Origin: Sphingomonas sp. UV9
GTDB lineage: Bacteria > Pseudomonadota > Alphaproteobacteria > Sphingomonadales > Sphingomonadaceae
Assembly: GCF_004101245.1 (NCBI RefSeq)
Contig: NZ_SCIN01000004.1
Span: 1 to 64,000, forward strand
Length of the DNA stretch: 64,000 bases
Direction: 5' to 3'
This document shows positions 29,668 through 38,106 of the stretch, piece after piece. The position numbers and the translations under genes are program-made. Each line of letters opens with the position of its first letter. Within the stretch, counting starts at the first letter, position 1. A model generated the notes under the pieces. That model did no database searches. It was not told the origin of the DNA and worked only from the letters and a program-made list of their open reading frames with translations.

Positions 29668-30969
29668 ATGGCACCGCTTCCCCCCTTTCCCTGGATCGAC
29701 GTCGCGATCATCCTCGCGCTGGTCGCGTTGAACGGTGTGTTCGCGATGAGCGAGCTCGCGATCGTCTCCGCGCGGAAAGCGCGGCTCGAGGCGATGGCGC
29801 GGTCGGGCAAGAAGGGCGCGCGCGCAGCGCTTGTGCTCGCGGCCGACCCGGGCAAATTCCTTTCGACCGTCCAGATCGGCATCACGCTGATCGGCATCCT
29901 CGCCGGCGCCTATTCGGGGTCCAGCCTCGGCATGCCGACCGCCGCCCGGTTGCAGGCCTGGGGCCTGTCCGCCTCGACGGCCGAAACCGCCGGGTTCGCC
30001 ATCGTCATCGGCCTGACGACCTACGCATCGCTGATCATCGGCGAACTCGTCCCCAAGCAGTTCGCGCTCCGCTCGCCCGAGGCGATTGCCTCGTTCATGG
30101 CGCCGGTGATGCGCTGGCTCGCGATCGGCACCGCGCCGATCGTACTGGTCCTCGATTCGACCAGCGCGCTGATCTTCAAGCTGCTCCGGCTAAACCGCGA
30201 ATCGGAAGAGCACGTCACCGCCGAAGAACTCCACATGATCGTTGCCGAGGCCTCGAAGTCGGGAATCATCGAGGAGCATGAGCGCTCGATCATCTCGGGC
30301 GTCGTCCGCCTCGCGGATCGTCCGGTGCGCGAGGTGATGACGCCGCGTACCGAGATCGACTGGCTCGACTGCGACTGGGGCCCCGACGAGATCCGCGAGA
30401 CCCTGCTCGCGTCGCAGCACACCCGCCTGCCGGTCGGCGAAGGCTCGATCGACGCGGTCAAGGGCGTCGTCCAGGCGCGCGACATCGCGGCGGCATTGTT
30501 CCGCGGCGAACCGCTCGACTTGCGTGCGCTCATGCGGAAAGCGCCCGTCGTGATCGACCAGATCGACGCGATGGACGCACTGCTCGCGCTGCGCGAAGCC
30601 GAAGTGCCGATGGCGCTGATCCACGACGAATATGGCCATTTCGAGGGCATCGTCACGCCGGCGGATCTGCTCGCGGCGATCGCGGGCGAGTTCAAGTCGG
30701 ATTCGGATCCGGACGATGCGCCCTCCGTCGTGGTCCGCGACGATGGCTCGTTGCTGGTGGCGGGGACGATGGCGGCGGATACGCTTGCCGACCGGCTCGG
30801 CATCGACCTGCCCGAGGACCGCGACTATGCGACGGTCGCCGGGTTGGCGCTGTCGGTGTTCCGCCATCTGCCGGGCGAGGGCGAGAGCTTCGTCGAGCAG
30901 GGCTGGAAGTTCGAGATCGTCGACTTGGACGGCCGCCGCATCGACAAGCTGCTCGTCAGCGAAGTCTGA
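29668..30969 (+). CDS. HlyC/CorC-CNNM family transporter-like protein
   Basis: The 433-residue protein has an N-terminal DUF21/CNNM membrane domain (FPWIDVAIILALVALNGVFA ... ELVPKQFALRSPEAIA), a CBS pair (about 215-335: VREVMTPRTEIDWLD, DAVKGVVQARDI) and a C-terminal CorC_HlyC domain. Such proteins are Mg2+/divalent-cation exporters or regulators. ATG 29668 was chosen because TM1 begins right after it; the frame is open to 29491 but that part is not membrane-like or family-like. Confidence 0.9.
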   Translation: MAPLPPFPWIDVAIILALVALNGVFAMSELAIVSARKARLEAMARSGKKGARAALVLAADPGKFLSTVQIGITLIGILAGAYSGSSLGMPTAARLQAWGLSASTAETAGFAIVIGLTTYASLIIGELVPKQFALRSPEAIASFMAPVMRWLAIGTAPIVLVLDSTSALIFKLLRLNRESEEHVTAEELHMIVAEASKSGIIEEHERSIISGVVRLADRPVREVMTPRTEIDWLDCDWGPDEIRETLLASQHTRLPVGEGSIDAVKGVVQARDIAAALFRGEPLDLRALMRKAPVVIDQIDAMDALLALREAEVPMALIHDEYGHFEGIVTPADLLAAIAGEFKSDSDPDDAPSVVVRDDGSLLVAGTMAADTLADRLGIDLPEDRDYATVAGLALSVFRHLPGEGESFVEQGWKFEIVDLDGRRIDKLLVSEV

Positions 30970-31002
30970 GGCGGGCGGGGAAGCGTATCCCCGCTCCCGC
31001 TA

Positions 31003-31221
31003 CCTCCCGGCCTCCGCCGGGGTGGCCGTCAGCGTTGCGTTAGTTGCTCGCGCCTCGCTTGCGGAAAGCGCGGAGACCGCCACCATCCGTTCGTCCTGAG
31101 TAGCTGCTGAGCCTGTCGAAGCGGCGTATCGAAGGACAGGGTAGCGCGCGGAACCCAGGCTTCGATACGAGCTCTCGATACGCTCCTTGCGGAACTACTC
31201 GGTCTCTACTCGGCACGAACG
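31003..31221. repeat. half class A element and inverted repeat class E
   Basis: 31003-31024 is one arm of the class A palindrome. 31088-31221 is an imperfect inverted repeat with outer ends CGTTCG...CTGAGTAG and CTACTCGG...CGAACG and inner TGTCGAAGC / GCTTCGATACG blocks. These fill most of the 295-bp gap between the CNNM gene and mlaA, which are convergent, so they may terminate both transcripts. Confidence 0.7.
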
Positions 31222-31264
31222 GGTTAGGCGATGAAGAGACAAAACAGTTCGACTCCGCCCGCTC

Positions 31265-32386
31265 TTACTGGCCGGTTTCGGCAGCCGGCTTAGCATCGAC
31301 CTCGGGCGTCGCGACCACTGGGGCGTTCTCGGGCGTCTCCGAAACCGGTTTTGCCCCGGGCTCCAGATCCTTCGGCACGAACGGAACCACGCTTGGCGGC
31401 GGCCCCGACATGCCGGCTGGATCGCCCTCGACGAGGCCGTGGAGGTGGTCGATCTCCGCCTGCCGCCGGTTGAGGTAGAACGACCGCGTCGCCGCGTAGG
31501 GATCGGGCGAGTTGTCGTGCAGATCCTTCAGCGTCTGATCGAACTCGGAACGATGATCGAGCGAGCCGAGAATTCCCGCCGGGATCGTGTACGACGCGCT
31601 GGTGAACGGATGACCGACTGCGGCCGGCAGGATCAGGCGATCGATCGCACCGCCGAACAGATCGCGCACCGTCGTCGGTCCGACCAGCGGCAGGAACAGG
31701 AACGGGCCGTTCTTCACGCCGTAATAGCCGAGCGTGTTGGCGAACCCGTTCGAACGCCGCGGCAGGCGGAACGGCTTGCGCTTGGCGACGTCGAGCACGC
31801 CGACCGCGCCGATCGTCGAGTTGATCGCGAACCGCCCGACCGTCTCCGCCGCCTTGCCCGGCTTGAACTGCAGCAGGAAGTTCAGGAAGACGATCGGCTC
31901 GCGCAGATTGTAGAGGAAATTGTGGATGCCGCGCCGGATCGGGCTCGGCACGGTCTTCTTGTAGGTCCGCGCGACCGGGCCGATCACCGCGTCGTCGACC
32001 TTCTGCGTCACCGCGAATGATTCGGCGTTGGCGGCACGCAGCGGATCGCCCGCGGTCTCCTTGCGGCCGGTGACGATGATGTCGGTCTGCGTGCCCCGCT
32101 CGGTAGCGGGCGTGCTCAACGGCGCCGGACCGACCGGGGGGATCGTCTGGGTGGGAAGACCCTGCGGCGAAAACTCGACCGCTGGAAGCGACCCGATCAG
32201 GGCCAATGGGGACGTCGCCATCGAAATGGGCATCGACGTGATCGCCGAGGGGGGCATCGACGAGGGAACGGGAAAGTCGTCTGCGAACGGCGAGGGCATC
32301 GCGCCAGACAACGCGATCGGTCCTGCCGTCACATGCACCGGCGCGGTGGTCAGCAGCATCGCACTCATCATTGCCAGCATGTGCAC
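31265..32386 (-). CDS. mlaA: MlaA (VacJ) family lipid-asymmetry protein
   Basis: Residues about 140-320 are an MlaA domain: IHNFLYNLREPIVFLNFLLQ, FAINSTIGAVGVLDVA, NTLGYYGVKNGPFLFLPLVG, TTVRDLFGG. MlaA removes misplaced phospholipids from the outer leaflet of the outer membrane with the Mla ABC system. Unusual points: a long Pro/Ser/Ala-rich N-terminal region (about 130 residues) and a Pro-rich acidic C-terminal tail, and no clear lipobox Cys; the N-terminus looks like a Sec signal with three nearby Met codons. Other mla genes are not here. Confidence 0.85.
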   Translation of the reverse strand: MHMLAMMSAMLLTTAPVHVTAGPIALSGAMPSPFADDFPVPSSMPPSAITSMPISMATSPLALIGSLPAVEFSPQGLPTQTIPPVGPAPLSTPATERGTQTDIIVTGRKETAGDPLRAANAESFAVTQKVDDAVIGPVARTYKKTVPSPIRRGIHNFLYNLREPIVFLNFLLQFKPGKAAETVGRFAINSTIGAVGVLDVAKRKPFRLPRRSNGFANTLGYYGVKNGPFLFLPLVGPTTVRDLFGGAIDRLILPAAVGHPFTSASYTIPAGILGSLDHRSEFDQTLKDLHDNSPDPYAATRSFYLNRRQAEIDHLHGLVEGDPAGMSGPPPSVVPFVPKDLEPGAKPVSETPENAPVVATPEVDAKPAAETGQ

Positions 32387-32525
32387 TCATCACCCTGTCT
32401 GATGCCGCCCCCATACTTCGAGGTGCGACACCGCGTGGCATGCCCGTCGCCGCGCGTCCGGCATAGAGCCAATCGACATGCGTCGCGTGCGCGTGTCGTC
32501 CATCCGGTCGACGGATCGACTCGGT

Positions 32526-33287
32526 TTATAGCTTGCCGAACACCGCCTCGAAGCCCGCTTTGTCGCCGGCCGCCAGCAACCGCGCCTGTTCGATCCAGCG
32601 ATCGCGGCCCATCCGCCCGGTGAAACTGCCGAGCTGTGCGTCGATCGACTGCGCCTCGCTCTCCGACAGCGCGGCCATCTGGCCCACGGTGGAGACGCCG
32701 AGCGCGCCGAGCTGCGCGGCGACTTTCGGCCCGAGGCCCTTCAACTGCGTGACCGGACCGTCTGCATAGGCTTGTGCCGGTACAGGTGCCTGGATCGGGG
32801 CGGGTTCGGCCGGTGCTGGAACCGTTGGTTCGGGGGCCGGGGCGGGATCCGGCGGCGTGGGCGCGGGGTCGTCGATGATCGGCGGCTGCGGTGCGGCAGC
32901 AGGCGCCGGGCGCGCGACCGATTCCGGCGGTGGTGGCGGCGGCGGTGGCGAGGTGGGAGCAACCGTCCGCGTTTGCGCCTGGGACTGCTCGGCCTTGCGC
33001 TGCTGGGCCGGTGCCGGCGCTGGGGCTGCTGATTCTTGCGGCTGCGCGCGCGGCGAATCCGACTCCGCGGGTACCGGTGCGACGCCGGCTTCCTCGGCAT
33101 GCGCGATCATGTCGCGCGACGCCTTCACCCGGCTGCGTTTCGCCTTGATGCCCCATAGCAGGCCGATCACGACGAGGATCGCCACCACGGCTATGATCGT
33201 GAAGTGGATCGCGGTCAGCGTGGCGATGCCGTCGGGCAGCAGGCTCATGCCCGAGGCGGAGGTCGCGGAAGTTTCGTTCATGCTCAT
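32526..33287 (-). CDS. membrane-anchored helix-hairpin-helix protein
   Basis: The 253-residue protein has a single TM helix near the N-terminus (about 28-48: IAVVAILVVIGLLWGI), a basic stop, a 130-residue Pro/Ala/Gln-rich disordered linker with an octa-proline run, and a C-terminal HhH domain LKGLGPKVAAQLGALGVSTV of the type shared by FEN1-like COG3743 proteins and some ribosomal or complex I fusion partners. Nucleic-acid binding at the membrane is possible but unproven. Start 33287 (MSMNETS) is uncertain; ATG 33281 and an ATG inside the repeat at 33350 are alternatives. Confidence 0.75.
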   Translation of the reverse strand: MSMNETSATSASGMSLLPDGIATLTAIHFTIIAVVAILVVIGLLWGIKAKRSRVKASRDMIAHAEEAGVAPVPAESDSPRAQPQESAAPAPAPAQQRKAEQSQAQTRTVAPTSPPPPPPPPESVARPAPAAAPQPPIIDDPAPTPPDPAPAPEPTVPAPAEPAPIQAPVPAQAYADGPVTQLKGLGPKVAAQLGALGVSTVGQMAALSESEAQSIDAQLGSFTGRMGRDRWIEQARLLAAGDKAGFEAVFGKL

Positions 33288-33350
33288 ACTCGTAGCGTCA
33301 CGCGGGAGAGGCGGCGAGAGATAATTGGCGGGCGGCTGCAACTCACTCAT

Positions 33351-33470
33351 CCTCCCCGGCCAGGGGGAGGTGTCGCCAAAGGTGACGGAGGGGTAGGACA
33401 CGGAGCCGCGGTTTCGCTTGCCTCCCCCTCCGTCTGGCAAGTGCCAGCCACCTCCCCCTTGCGGGTGAGG
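33351..33470. repeat. palindromic intergenic element, class B copy 2
   Basis: The same element as 28664-28783 but inverted: CCTCCCCCTCCGTCTGGCAA and CCAGCCACCTCCCCC on the plus strand. It lies between the HhH gene start and the purD stop, so it may terminate purD (minus strand). Confidence 0.88.
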
Positions 33471-33506
33471 ATCAGAACGAGCGCGAATCCCTGATTTTTG
33501 CCAGCC

Positions 33507-34772
33507 TCAGGCCCCCCGAGCGATTTCCCGCCAGCCGATGTCGCGTCGGTAGAAGCCTTCCGCAAAGTCGATTGCCTCGACCGCGCGATACGCGTTCGCC
33601 TGCGCCGTCGCCACGTCGTCGCCGGTCGCGGTCACCGCCAGCACGCGCCCGCCCGAGGCGACCAGCCCGCCATCCGCGATCCGCGTGCCCGCATGGAACA
33701 CCGTGCCGCCCGCCGCCTGCGCCGAATCCAGCCCGACGATCGATCCGCCGGCCTTGGGCGTGCCCGGATAGCCGTCCGCCGCCATCACGACCGTTAACGC
33801 GGTCTCGTCGCTGAACCTGGCCGCGGGCATGTCGCCCAGCCGCCCTTCCGCCGTGGCTAGCATCGTCGCGAGCAGGTCGCCCTGGAAGCGCATCATCAGC
33901 ACCTGCGTCTCGGGATCGCCGAACCGCGCATTATATTCGATCAGCTTCGGCCCCTGCGGCGTCAGCATCAGGCCCGCATACAGGACTCCCGAAAACGGCA
34001 TGCCTTCCGCCGCCATCGTCGCGACGGTCGGCGCGACGATCTCGTCGATCGCGCGCTTCTCCAGTTCCGGTGTGAGAACGAGGGCAGGGCTGTACGCGCC
34101 CATCCCGCCGGTGTTCGGCCCGGTATCGCCCTCGCCGACGCGCTTGTGATCCTGCGCGGAGCCGAACGGCATCAACGCCACGCCGTCGGTGAGGACGAAG
34201 AGGCTCGCCTCTTCGCCTTCGAGAAATTCCTCGATCACCGCTTCGGCTTCACCGTCCGCAAACAGCGCGTCGAGCGCGGCATCGGCCTCGGCGCGGGTGA
34301 AGGCGATGACGACCCCCTTGCCGGCCGCCAGCCCGTCCGCCTTGATGACGACCGGCAGCGAGAAGGTGCGGGCGAGCGCGACATCCGCCTCGGCGCGGTT
34401 CCTGACACGGACATAGCCGGCGGTCGGGATGTTCGCGCGGAAGCACAGGTCCTTGGTGAAGCCCTTCGACCCCTCCAATTGCGCCGCCGCCTTCGACGGC
34501 CCGAACACCGGAATGTCCGCCGCGACGAGGCTGTCGGCGAGCCCGTCGACCAGCGGTGCCTCGGGCCCGATCACGACCAACCCGACGTCCTGCGCACGCA
34601 CGAACGCCACGACCGCCGCGTGATCCGTCGCATCCAGCGGCACGAGCGTCGCAAGCCGCGCGATCCCGGGGTTGCCCGGCGCGGCATACAGCGTATCGAG
34701 GCCTCTAGATTGCACCAGCTTCCACGCGAGCGCATGTTCGCGACCCCCCGAGCCCAGCAGCAGGACGTTCAT
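33507..34772 (-). CDS. purD: phosphoribosylamine-glycine ligase
   Basis: The 421-residue ATP-grasp enzyme starts [19 protein letters not shown] (family N-terminus) and has [15 protein letters not shown], the ATP-grasp core [10 protein letters not shown], and GGMGAYSPA. It catalyses step two of purine synthesis (PRA + Gly + ATP to GAR). Start at 34772 fits homologues exactly. The start codon overlaps the start of xseA by two bases on the opposite strand, so each promoter must lie inside the other gene. Confidence 0.97.
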   Translation of the reverse strand: MNVLLLGSGGREHALAWKLVQSRGLDTLYAAPGNPGIARLATLVPLDATDHAAVVAFVRAQDVGLVVIGPEAPLVDGLADSLVAADIPVFGPSKAAAQLEGSKGFTKDLCFRANIPTAGYVRVRNRAEADVALARTFSLPVVIKADGLAAGKGVVIAFTRAEADAALDALFADGEAEAVIEEFLEGEEASLFVLTDGVALMPFGSAQDHKRVGEGDTGPNTGGMGAYSPALVLTPELEKRAIDEIVAPTVATMAAEGMPFSGVLYAGLMLTPQGPKLIEYNARFGDPETQVLMMRFQGDLLATMLATAEGRLGDMPAARFSDETALTVVMAADGYPGTPKAGGSIVGLDSAQAAGGTVFHAGTRIADGGLVASGGRVLAVTATGDDVATAQANAYRAVEAIDFAEGFYRRDIGWREIARGA

Positions 34773-36213
34773 GCCCGATCCCTTTTCCGATGACGTGTCC
34801 AGTGACATGGGGCGGCTGGTAGCCGAGCAAGTCCCCGGCGACAACGCGCTCGCCATGTCGGTCGGTGAACTCGCGTTCAAGCTGAAGCGGATGGTCGAGG
34901 GCGAATTCGGCCATGTCCGCCTGCGCGGCGAGATCTCGGGCTGGAAGCGAGTCGCGTCGGGGCATTGCTACATGTCGCTCAAGGACGACCAGGCGGTGAT
35001 CGACGGCGTCATCTGGAAGGGCAATGCATCGAGCCTCGCCTTCGTGCCGCAGGACGGCATCGAGGTGATCGCGACCGGCAAGCTCACCACCTATCCCGGC
35101 CGCTCGAAATACCAGATCGTGATCGAGCGGATGGAGCTGGCCGGCGTCGGCGCCCTGATGGCGCTGCTCGAGAAACTGAAGGCGAAGCTCGCTGGCGAGG
35201 GGCTGTTCGACGGCGCGCGGAAAAAGGCGCTGCCGTTCATGCCGCAGGTGATCGGCGTCGTCACCTCGGGGACGGGCGCGGTCATCCGCGACATCCTCCA
35301 CCGGCTCGAGGATCGCTGCCCGACGCACGTCATCGTCTGGCCGGTGAAGGTGCAGGGCGAGGGTTCCGCGGGCGAGATCGCCGCCGCGGTCCGCGGGTTC
35401 GACGCGATCACGCCCGGCGGACCGGTACCGCGCCCCGACCTCGTCATCGTCGCGCGCGGCGGCGGCTCGGTCGAGGATCTCTGGTCGTTTAACGAGGAGG
35501 TCGTGGTCCGCGCGGTCGCCGCCTGCACGATCCCGATCATCTCCGCAGTGGGGCACGAGACCGACACCACCTTGTGCGATTTCGCCGCCGATCTGCGCGC
35601 GCCGACGCCGACCGCCGCCGCCGAGATCGCGGTGCCCGTGCTCGCCGACCTGCGCCTGACGATCGACAGCCACCGCAACCGCACCGAACGTTGCGCACGC
35701 CGCTATGTCGAGCGCGGCCGCGAGCGCCTCGATGCGTTGTCGCGGTTGCTACCCAAGCGCGACCAGTTGCTAGGGCCGCAACGCCAGCGCGCAGACGATC
35801 TCGGCCAGCGGCTCGATCGCGGGCTGGAGCGCCGGCTGACGCTGGCGCGGGGTAGTCTCGATCGCTCGGGCGCCGCGCTTCGTCCCGCGACCCTCGAACG
35901 CAAGCTCGAAGCGAAGCGTGCCCAGCTCGACGCGACGTGGCGCCTCGTCCAGTCGCTCAACCCTGACGCGATCCTCGACCGCGGCTATGCCCGCGTCACC
36001 GCCCGCCCCGGCGGCGAAACGCTCGCCTCCGCCAAGGCAGCGCGGGGGGCGGCCACGCTGACGCTCCACTTCCGCGACGGCATGGTCGACGCGCGCACCG
36101 ACGGCACGGGCGATCTTGAGCGCGCGCCCGCCAAACCCCATGATACGGCGAAGCCGAAACCCGCATCGCCGAGCGCCAAACCCGCCGCCTCACGCCAGCC
36201 GACCTTGTTCTGA
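34771..36213 (+). CDS. xseA: exodeoxyribonuclease VII large subunit
   Basis: The 480-residue protein has an N-terminal OB-fold ([20 protein letters not shown]) and a nuclease core ([59 protein letters not shown]). A coiled-coil region precedes the C-terminal segment, ending in a Lys/Pro-rich tail. It degrades single-stranded DNA with XseB, which is not here. ATG 34771 is the first plausible start; Met13 and Met29 are alternatives. A start-on-start overlap with purD is unusual. Confidence 0.95.
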   Translation: MPDPFSDDVSSDMGRLVAEQVPGDNALAMSVGELAFKLKRMVEGEFGHVRLRGEISGWKRVASGHCYMSLKDDQAVIDGVIWKGNASSLAFVPQDGIEVIATGKLTTYPGRSKYQIVIERMELAGVGALMALLEKLKAKLAGEGLFDGARKKALPFMPQVIGVVTSGTGAVIRDILHRLEDRCPTHVIVWPVKVQGEGSAGEIAAAVRGFDAITPGGPVPRPDLVIVARGGGSVEDLWSFNEEVVVRAVAACTIPIISAVGHETDTTLCDFAADLRAPTPTAAAEIAVPVLADLRLTIDSHRNRTERCARRYVERGRERLDALSRLLPKRDQLLGPQRQRADDLGQRLDRGLERRLTLARGSLDRSGAALRPATLERKLEAKRAQLDATWRLVQSLNPDAILDRGYARVTARPGGETLASAKAARGAATLTLHFRDGMVDARTDGTGDLERAPAKPHDTAKPKPASPSAKPAASRQPTLF

Positions 36214-36236
36214 TCCCGCCGAAAGAAAGTCCTCTC

Positions 36237-36437
36237 ATGCTGATGTCCAACACCGATCGCGTCGCCCGCCTCCACTACATGGCCAACGGCTTTCGCGTGC
36301 TGACACCGGGCGATCACGTCGCGTGCGCTGCCACCGGCCACCGCATCGCGCTCGAAGACCTGCGCTATTGGAGCGTCGCCGATCAGGCCGCCTATGCGAC
36401 CGCCGCGGCCGCGACCGAGGCGATGGCCCCCAAATGA
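36237..36437 (+). CDS. DUF2093 protein
   Basis: The 66-residue protein contains the DUF2093 core (ARLHYMANGFRVLTPGDHVA, CAATGHRIALEDLRYWSV). It is a small soluble family restricted to alphaproteobacteria, usually next to xseA as here. Function unknown. Starts at 36237 or 36243 (MLM). Its stop overlaps the M23 peptidase ATG. Confidence 0.88.
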   Translation: MLMSNTDRVARLHYMANGFRVLTPGDHVACAATGHRIALEDLRYWSVADQAAYATAAAATEAMAPK

Positions 36438-37312
36438 GGGTGGCGTCGATAGGCGCGGCCCTGCTGCTCGCCGCCACCGGCGCGACTGCGCAGCAGGCGT
36501 CCCCGCCCGTCGCCCCGCCCGTCGCCCCGCCCGTCGGCGCACCCGCGGCGGCGTTCCGCTGGACCGGCACGCTGAGCCAGGGCGGCCTGATCCTCGGCAG
36601 CGCCCCCGCTGGCGCGCGCGCTATCACGCTCGACGGCAAACCGATCGTGCTGGCGCCTGACGGCCGCTTCCTCGCCGGTTTCGACCGCGACGCGGGGACG
36701 CAGGCGGTGCTCGCCGCGACGCTGGCGGACGGCCGCACGATCCGACAGCCGCTGACGATCGCCCCGCGCAGCTGGAACATCTCGCGCCTGTCGACGCTGC
36801 CCAAATATCCCGTGCCCGAAGCCGAATTCGCCCGCATCCGCCCGGCCGAACTCGCACAGATCGTCGCCGCCCGCCGGATAGCCGCGGCCTCGGACGGCTG
36901 GCAGCAGGCCTTCGCCTGGCCGGTGACCGGCCGGATCTCGACGCTGTTCGGATCGCAGCGCATCTACCGCAACGGCGAAGCGGGATCCTATCATTCGGGC
37001 ATCGACATCGCCCGCTCGACGGGCACGGTCGTGCGTGCGCCCGCCGACGGCGTGGTGATCCTCGCGGCCGACCGCCCCTTCACGCTGGAGGGCAATCTGC
37101 TGATGCTCGACCACGGCATGGGCCTCAACAGCGCGTTCCTGCACCTGTCGCGGATCGACGTGAAGCCGGGCGATCGCGTCACGAAAGGCCAGCCGATCGG
37201 CGCCGTCGGCATGACCGGCCGCGCCACCGGCCCGCACCTCCACTGGAGCCTGCGCTGGAACGCCGCCAAGCTCGATCCGCTGCTCGTGACGGGGCCGATG
37301 CCTGGCGGTTAG
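36434..37312 (+). CDS. M23 family (LytM-type) metallopeptidase
   Basis: The 292-residue protein has a signal peptide ending near GATAQQ, a short Pro/Val repeat (PPVAP) and an N-terminal beta domain. The peptidase domain has the zinc site SYHSGIDIA (HxxxD) and TGPHLHWSL (HxH). It should cut peptidoglycan cross-links in the periplasm, or activate amidases if inactive. Both metal ligand sets are intact, so activity is likely. ATGA overlap with DUF2093 puts it in the xseA-DUF2093 operon. Four bases overlap the convergent next gene. Confidence 0.92.
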   Translation: MRVASIGAALLLAATGATAQQASPPVAPPVAPPVGAPAAAFRWTGTLSQGGLILGSAPAGARAITLDGKPIVLAPDGRFLAGFDRDAGTQAVLAATLADGRTIRQPLTIAPRSWNISRLSTLPKYPVPEAEFARIRPAELAQIVAARRIAAASDGWQQAFAWPVTGRISTLFGSQRIYRNGEAGSYHSGIDIARSTGTVVRAPADGVVILAADRPFTLEGNLLMLDHGMGLNSAFLHLSRIDVKPGDRVTKGQPIGAVGMTGRATGPHLHWSLRWNAAKLDPLLVTGPMPGG

Positions 37313-37827
37313 CGCAATCTCTTGACGAGAATTGAACGCCCCTTGCCGATCGTTGCGCGGTAACCGCCCAGTGATGCCTGTTTTACGACGATGGCAGTGC
37401 CAGCCTTGGGGGCGACGGGGATCGCGTCGATGGCCTGCCATTCGCTGCCGTCCGCAAGCCGCAGGTTCCAGCGCTTGCTGCTGCCGGAGAATGCAGCCGA
37501 TCGTATGGTTGAATCGAGCTGGTCCACCTTGGTCGCCTTGTCCGCGGCGCCGCCGCCGAAAAGGTCGGTTGGACGGCTGGGAAGGCCAAATCCTGCCCGC
37601 TTGACCGCCACCACCTGTTTGCGGTCGATGACGAGAATATTGCCAGCGCGCTCGGCGCTGCTGGCCGATGCGGCGGCGGCGTCAAAGCAGGCGAGTCGTT
37701 GTGCATCAGGCTGGATCGTTCGACAGCGGACGATGTCCGTCAGCGGATTCGCCGATCCTCCAACCTGCGCAACAGCGGGCGCTGAGATCAATAGGATGGC
37801 GAGCCCGAGAGGCGTTGAGAAACCCAT
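37309..37827 (-). CDS. secreted hypothetical protein
   Basis: The 172-residue protein has a signal peptide (MGFSTPLGLAILLISAPAVA) followed by VRCRTIQPDAQRLACFDAAA, a Cys-x14-Cys pattern seen in many small secreted sphingomonad proteins, then a beta-rich region with WNLRLADGSEWQAID and a basic C-terminus. I do not know a function. It ends 4 nt inside the M23 gene on the other strand, so the two transcripts overlap at their 3' ends. Confidence 0.78.
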   Translation of the reverse strand: MGFSTPLGLAILLISAPAVAQVGGSANPLTDIVRCRTIQPDAQRLACFDAAAASASSAERAGNILVIDRKQVVAVKRAGFGLPSRPTDLFGGGAADKATKVDQLDSTIRSAAFSGSSKRWNLRLADGSEWQAIDAIPVAPKAGTAIVVKQASLGGYRATIGKGRSILVKRLR

Positions 37828-38106
37828 ATCGTTCGTGTCCGACCGTACATGAAAGCGGCTGTCTGTCGACTTTGCCGATCGGTGTCGAGCGTCTTCTCCC
37901 TAATCCTAGCCGAGCAGCATTCCGGCGTTGCCCGACATGCATCCTTGTGTGGCACAAATGATACAATCTGCTAAAATTAGGCGGAATGAAACAATCGCCA
38001 TTGTGCAATGCGGCTAACATCCGCAACCTTGTGGCATCTGCGGCATGCCGCCGGCACGATTGTTTGGTCCGAACCCGAAGAGGGCGGGCAAATAAAGGGG
38101 TTTTAC
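37828..38106 (+). promoter_or_regulatory. upstream region of TonB receptor
   Basis: A 279-bp gap with AT-rich segments. It holds a TTGTG-TGG-CACAA inverted repeat (37945-37957) and -10-like TACAAT (37962-37967) and TAAAAT (37972-37977). A promoter there would leave a leader of about 130 nt. AAAGGGG precedes the receptor ATG. No riboswitch pattern (such as a B12 box) was recognised. Confidence 0.35.

Noticed and set aside
28664-33470. Insertion-sequence copies flanking mlaA
   Set aside because: The two inverted elements are only about 120 bp and encode no transposase; they are treated as small palindromic repeats.
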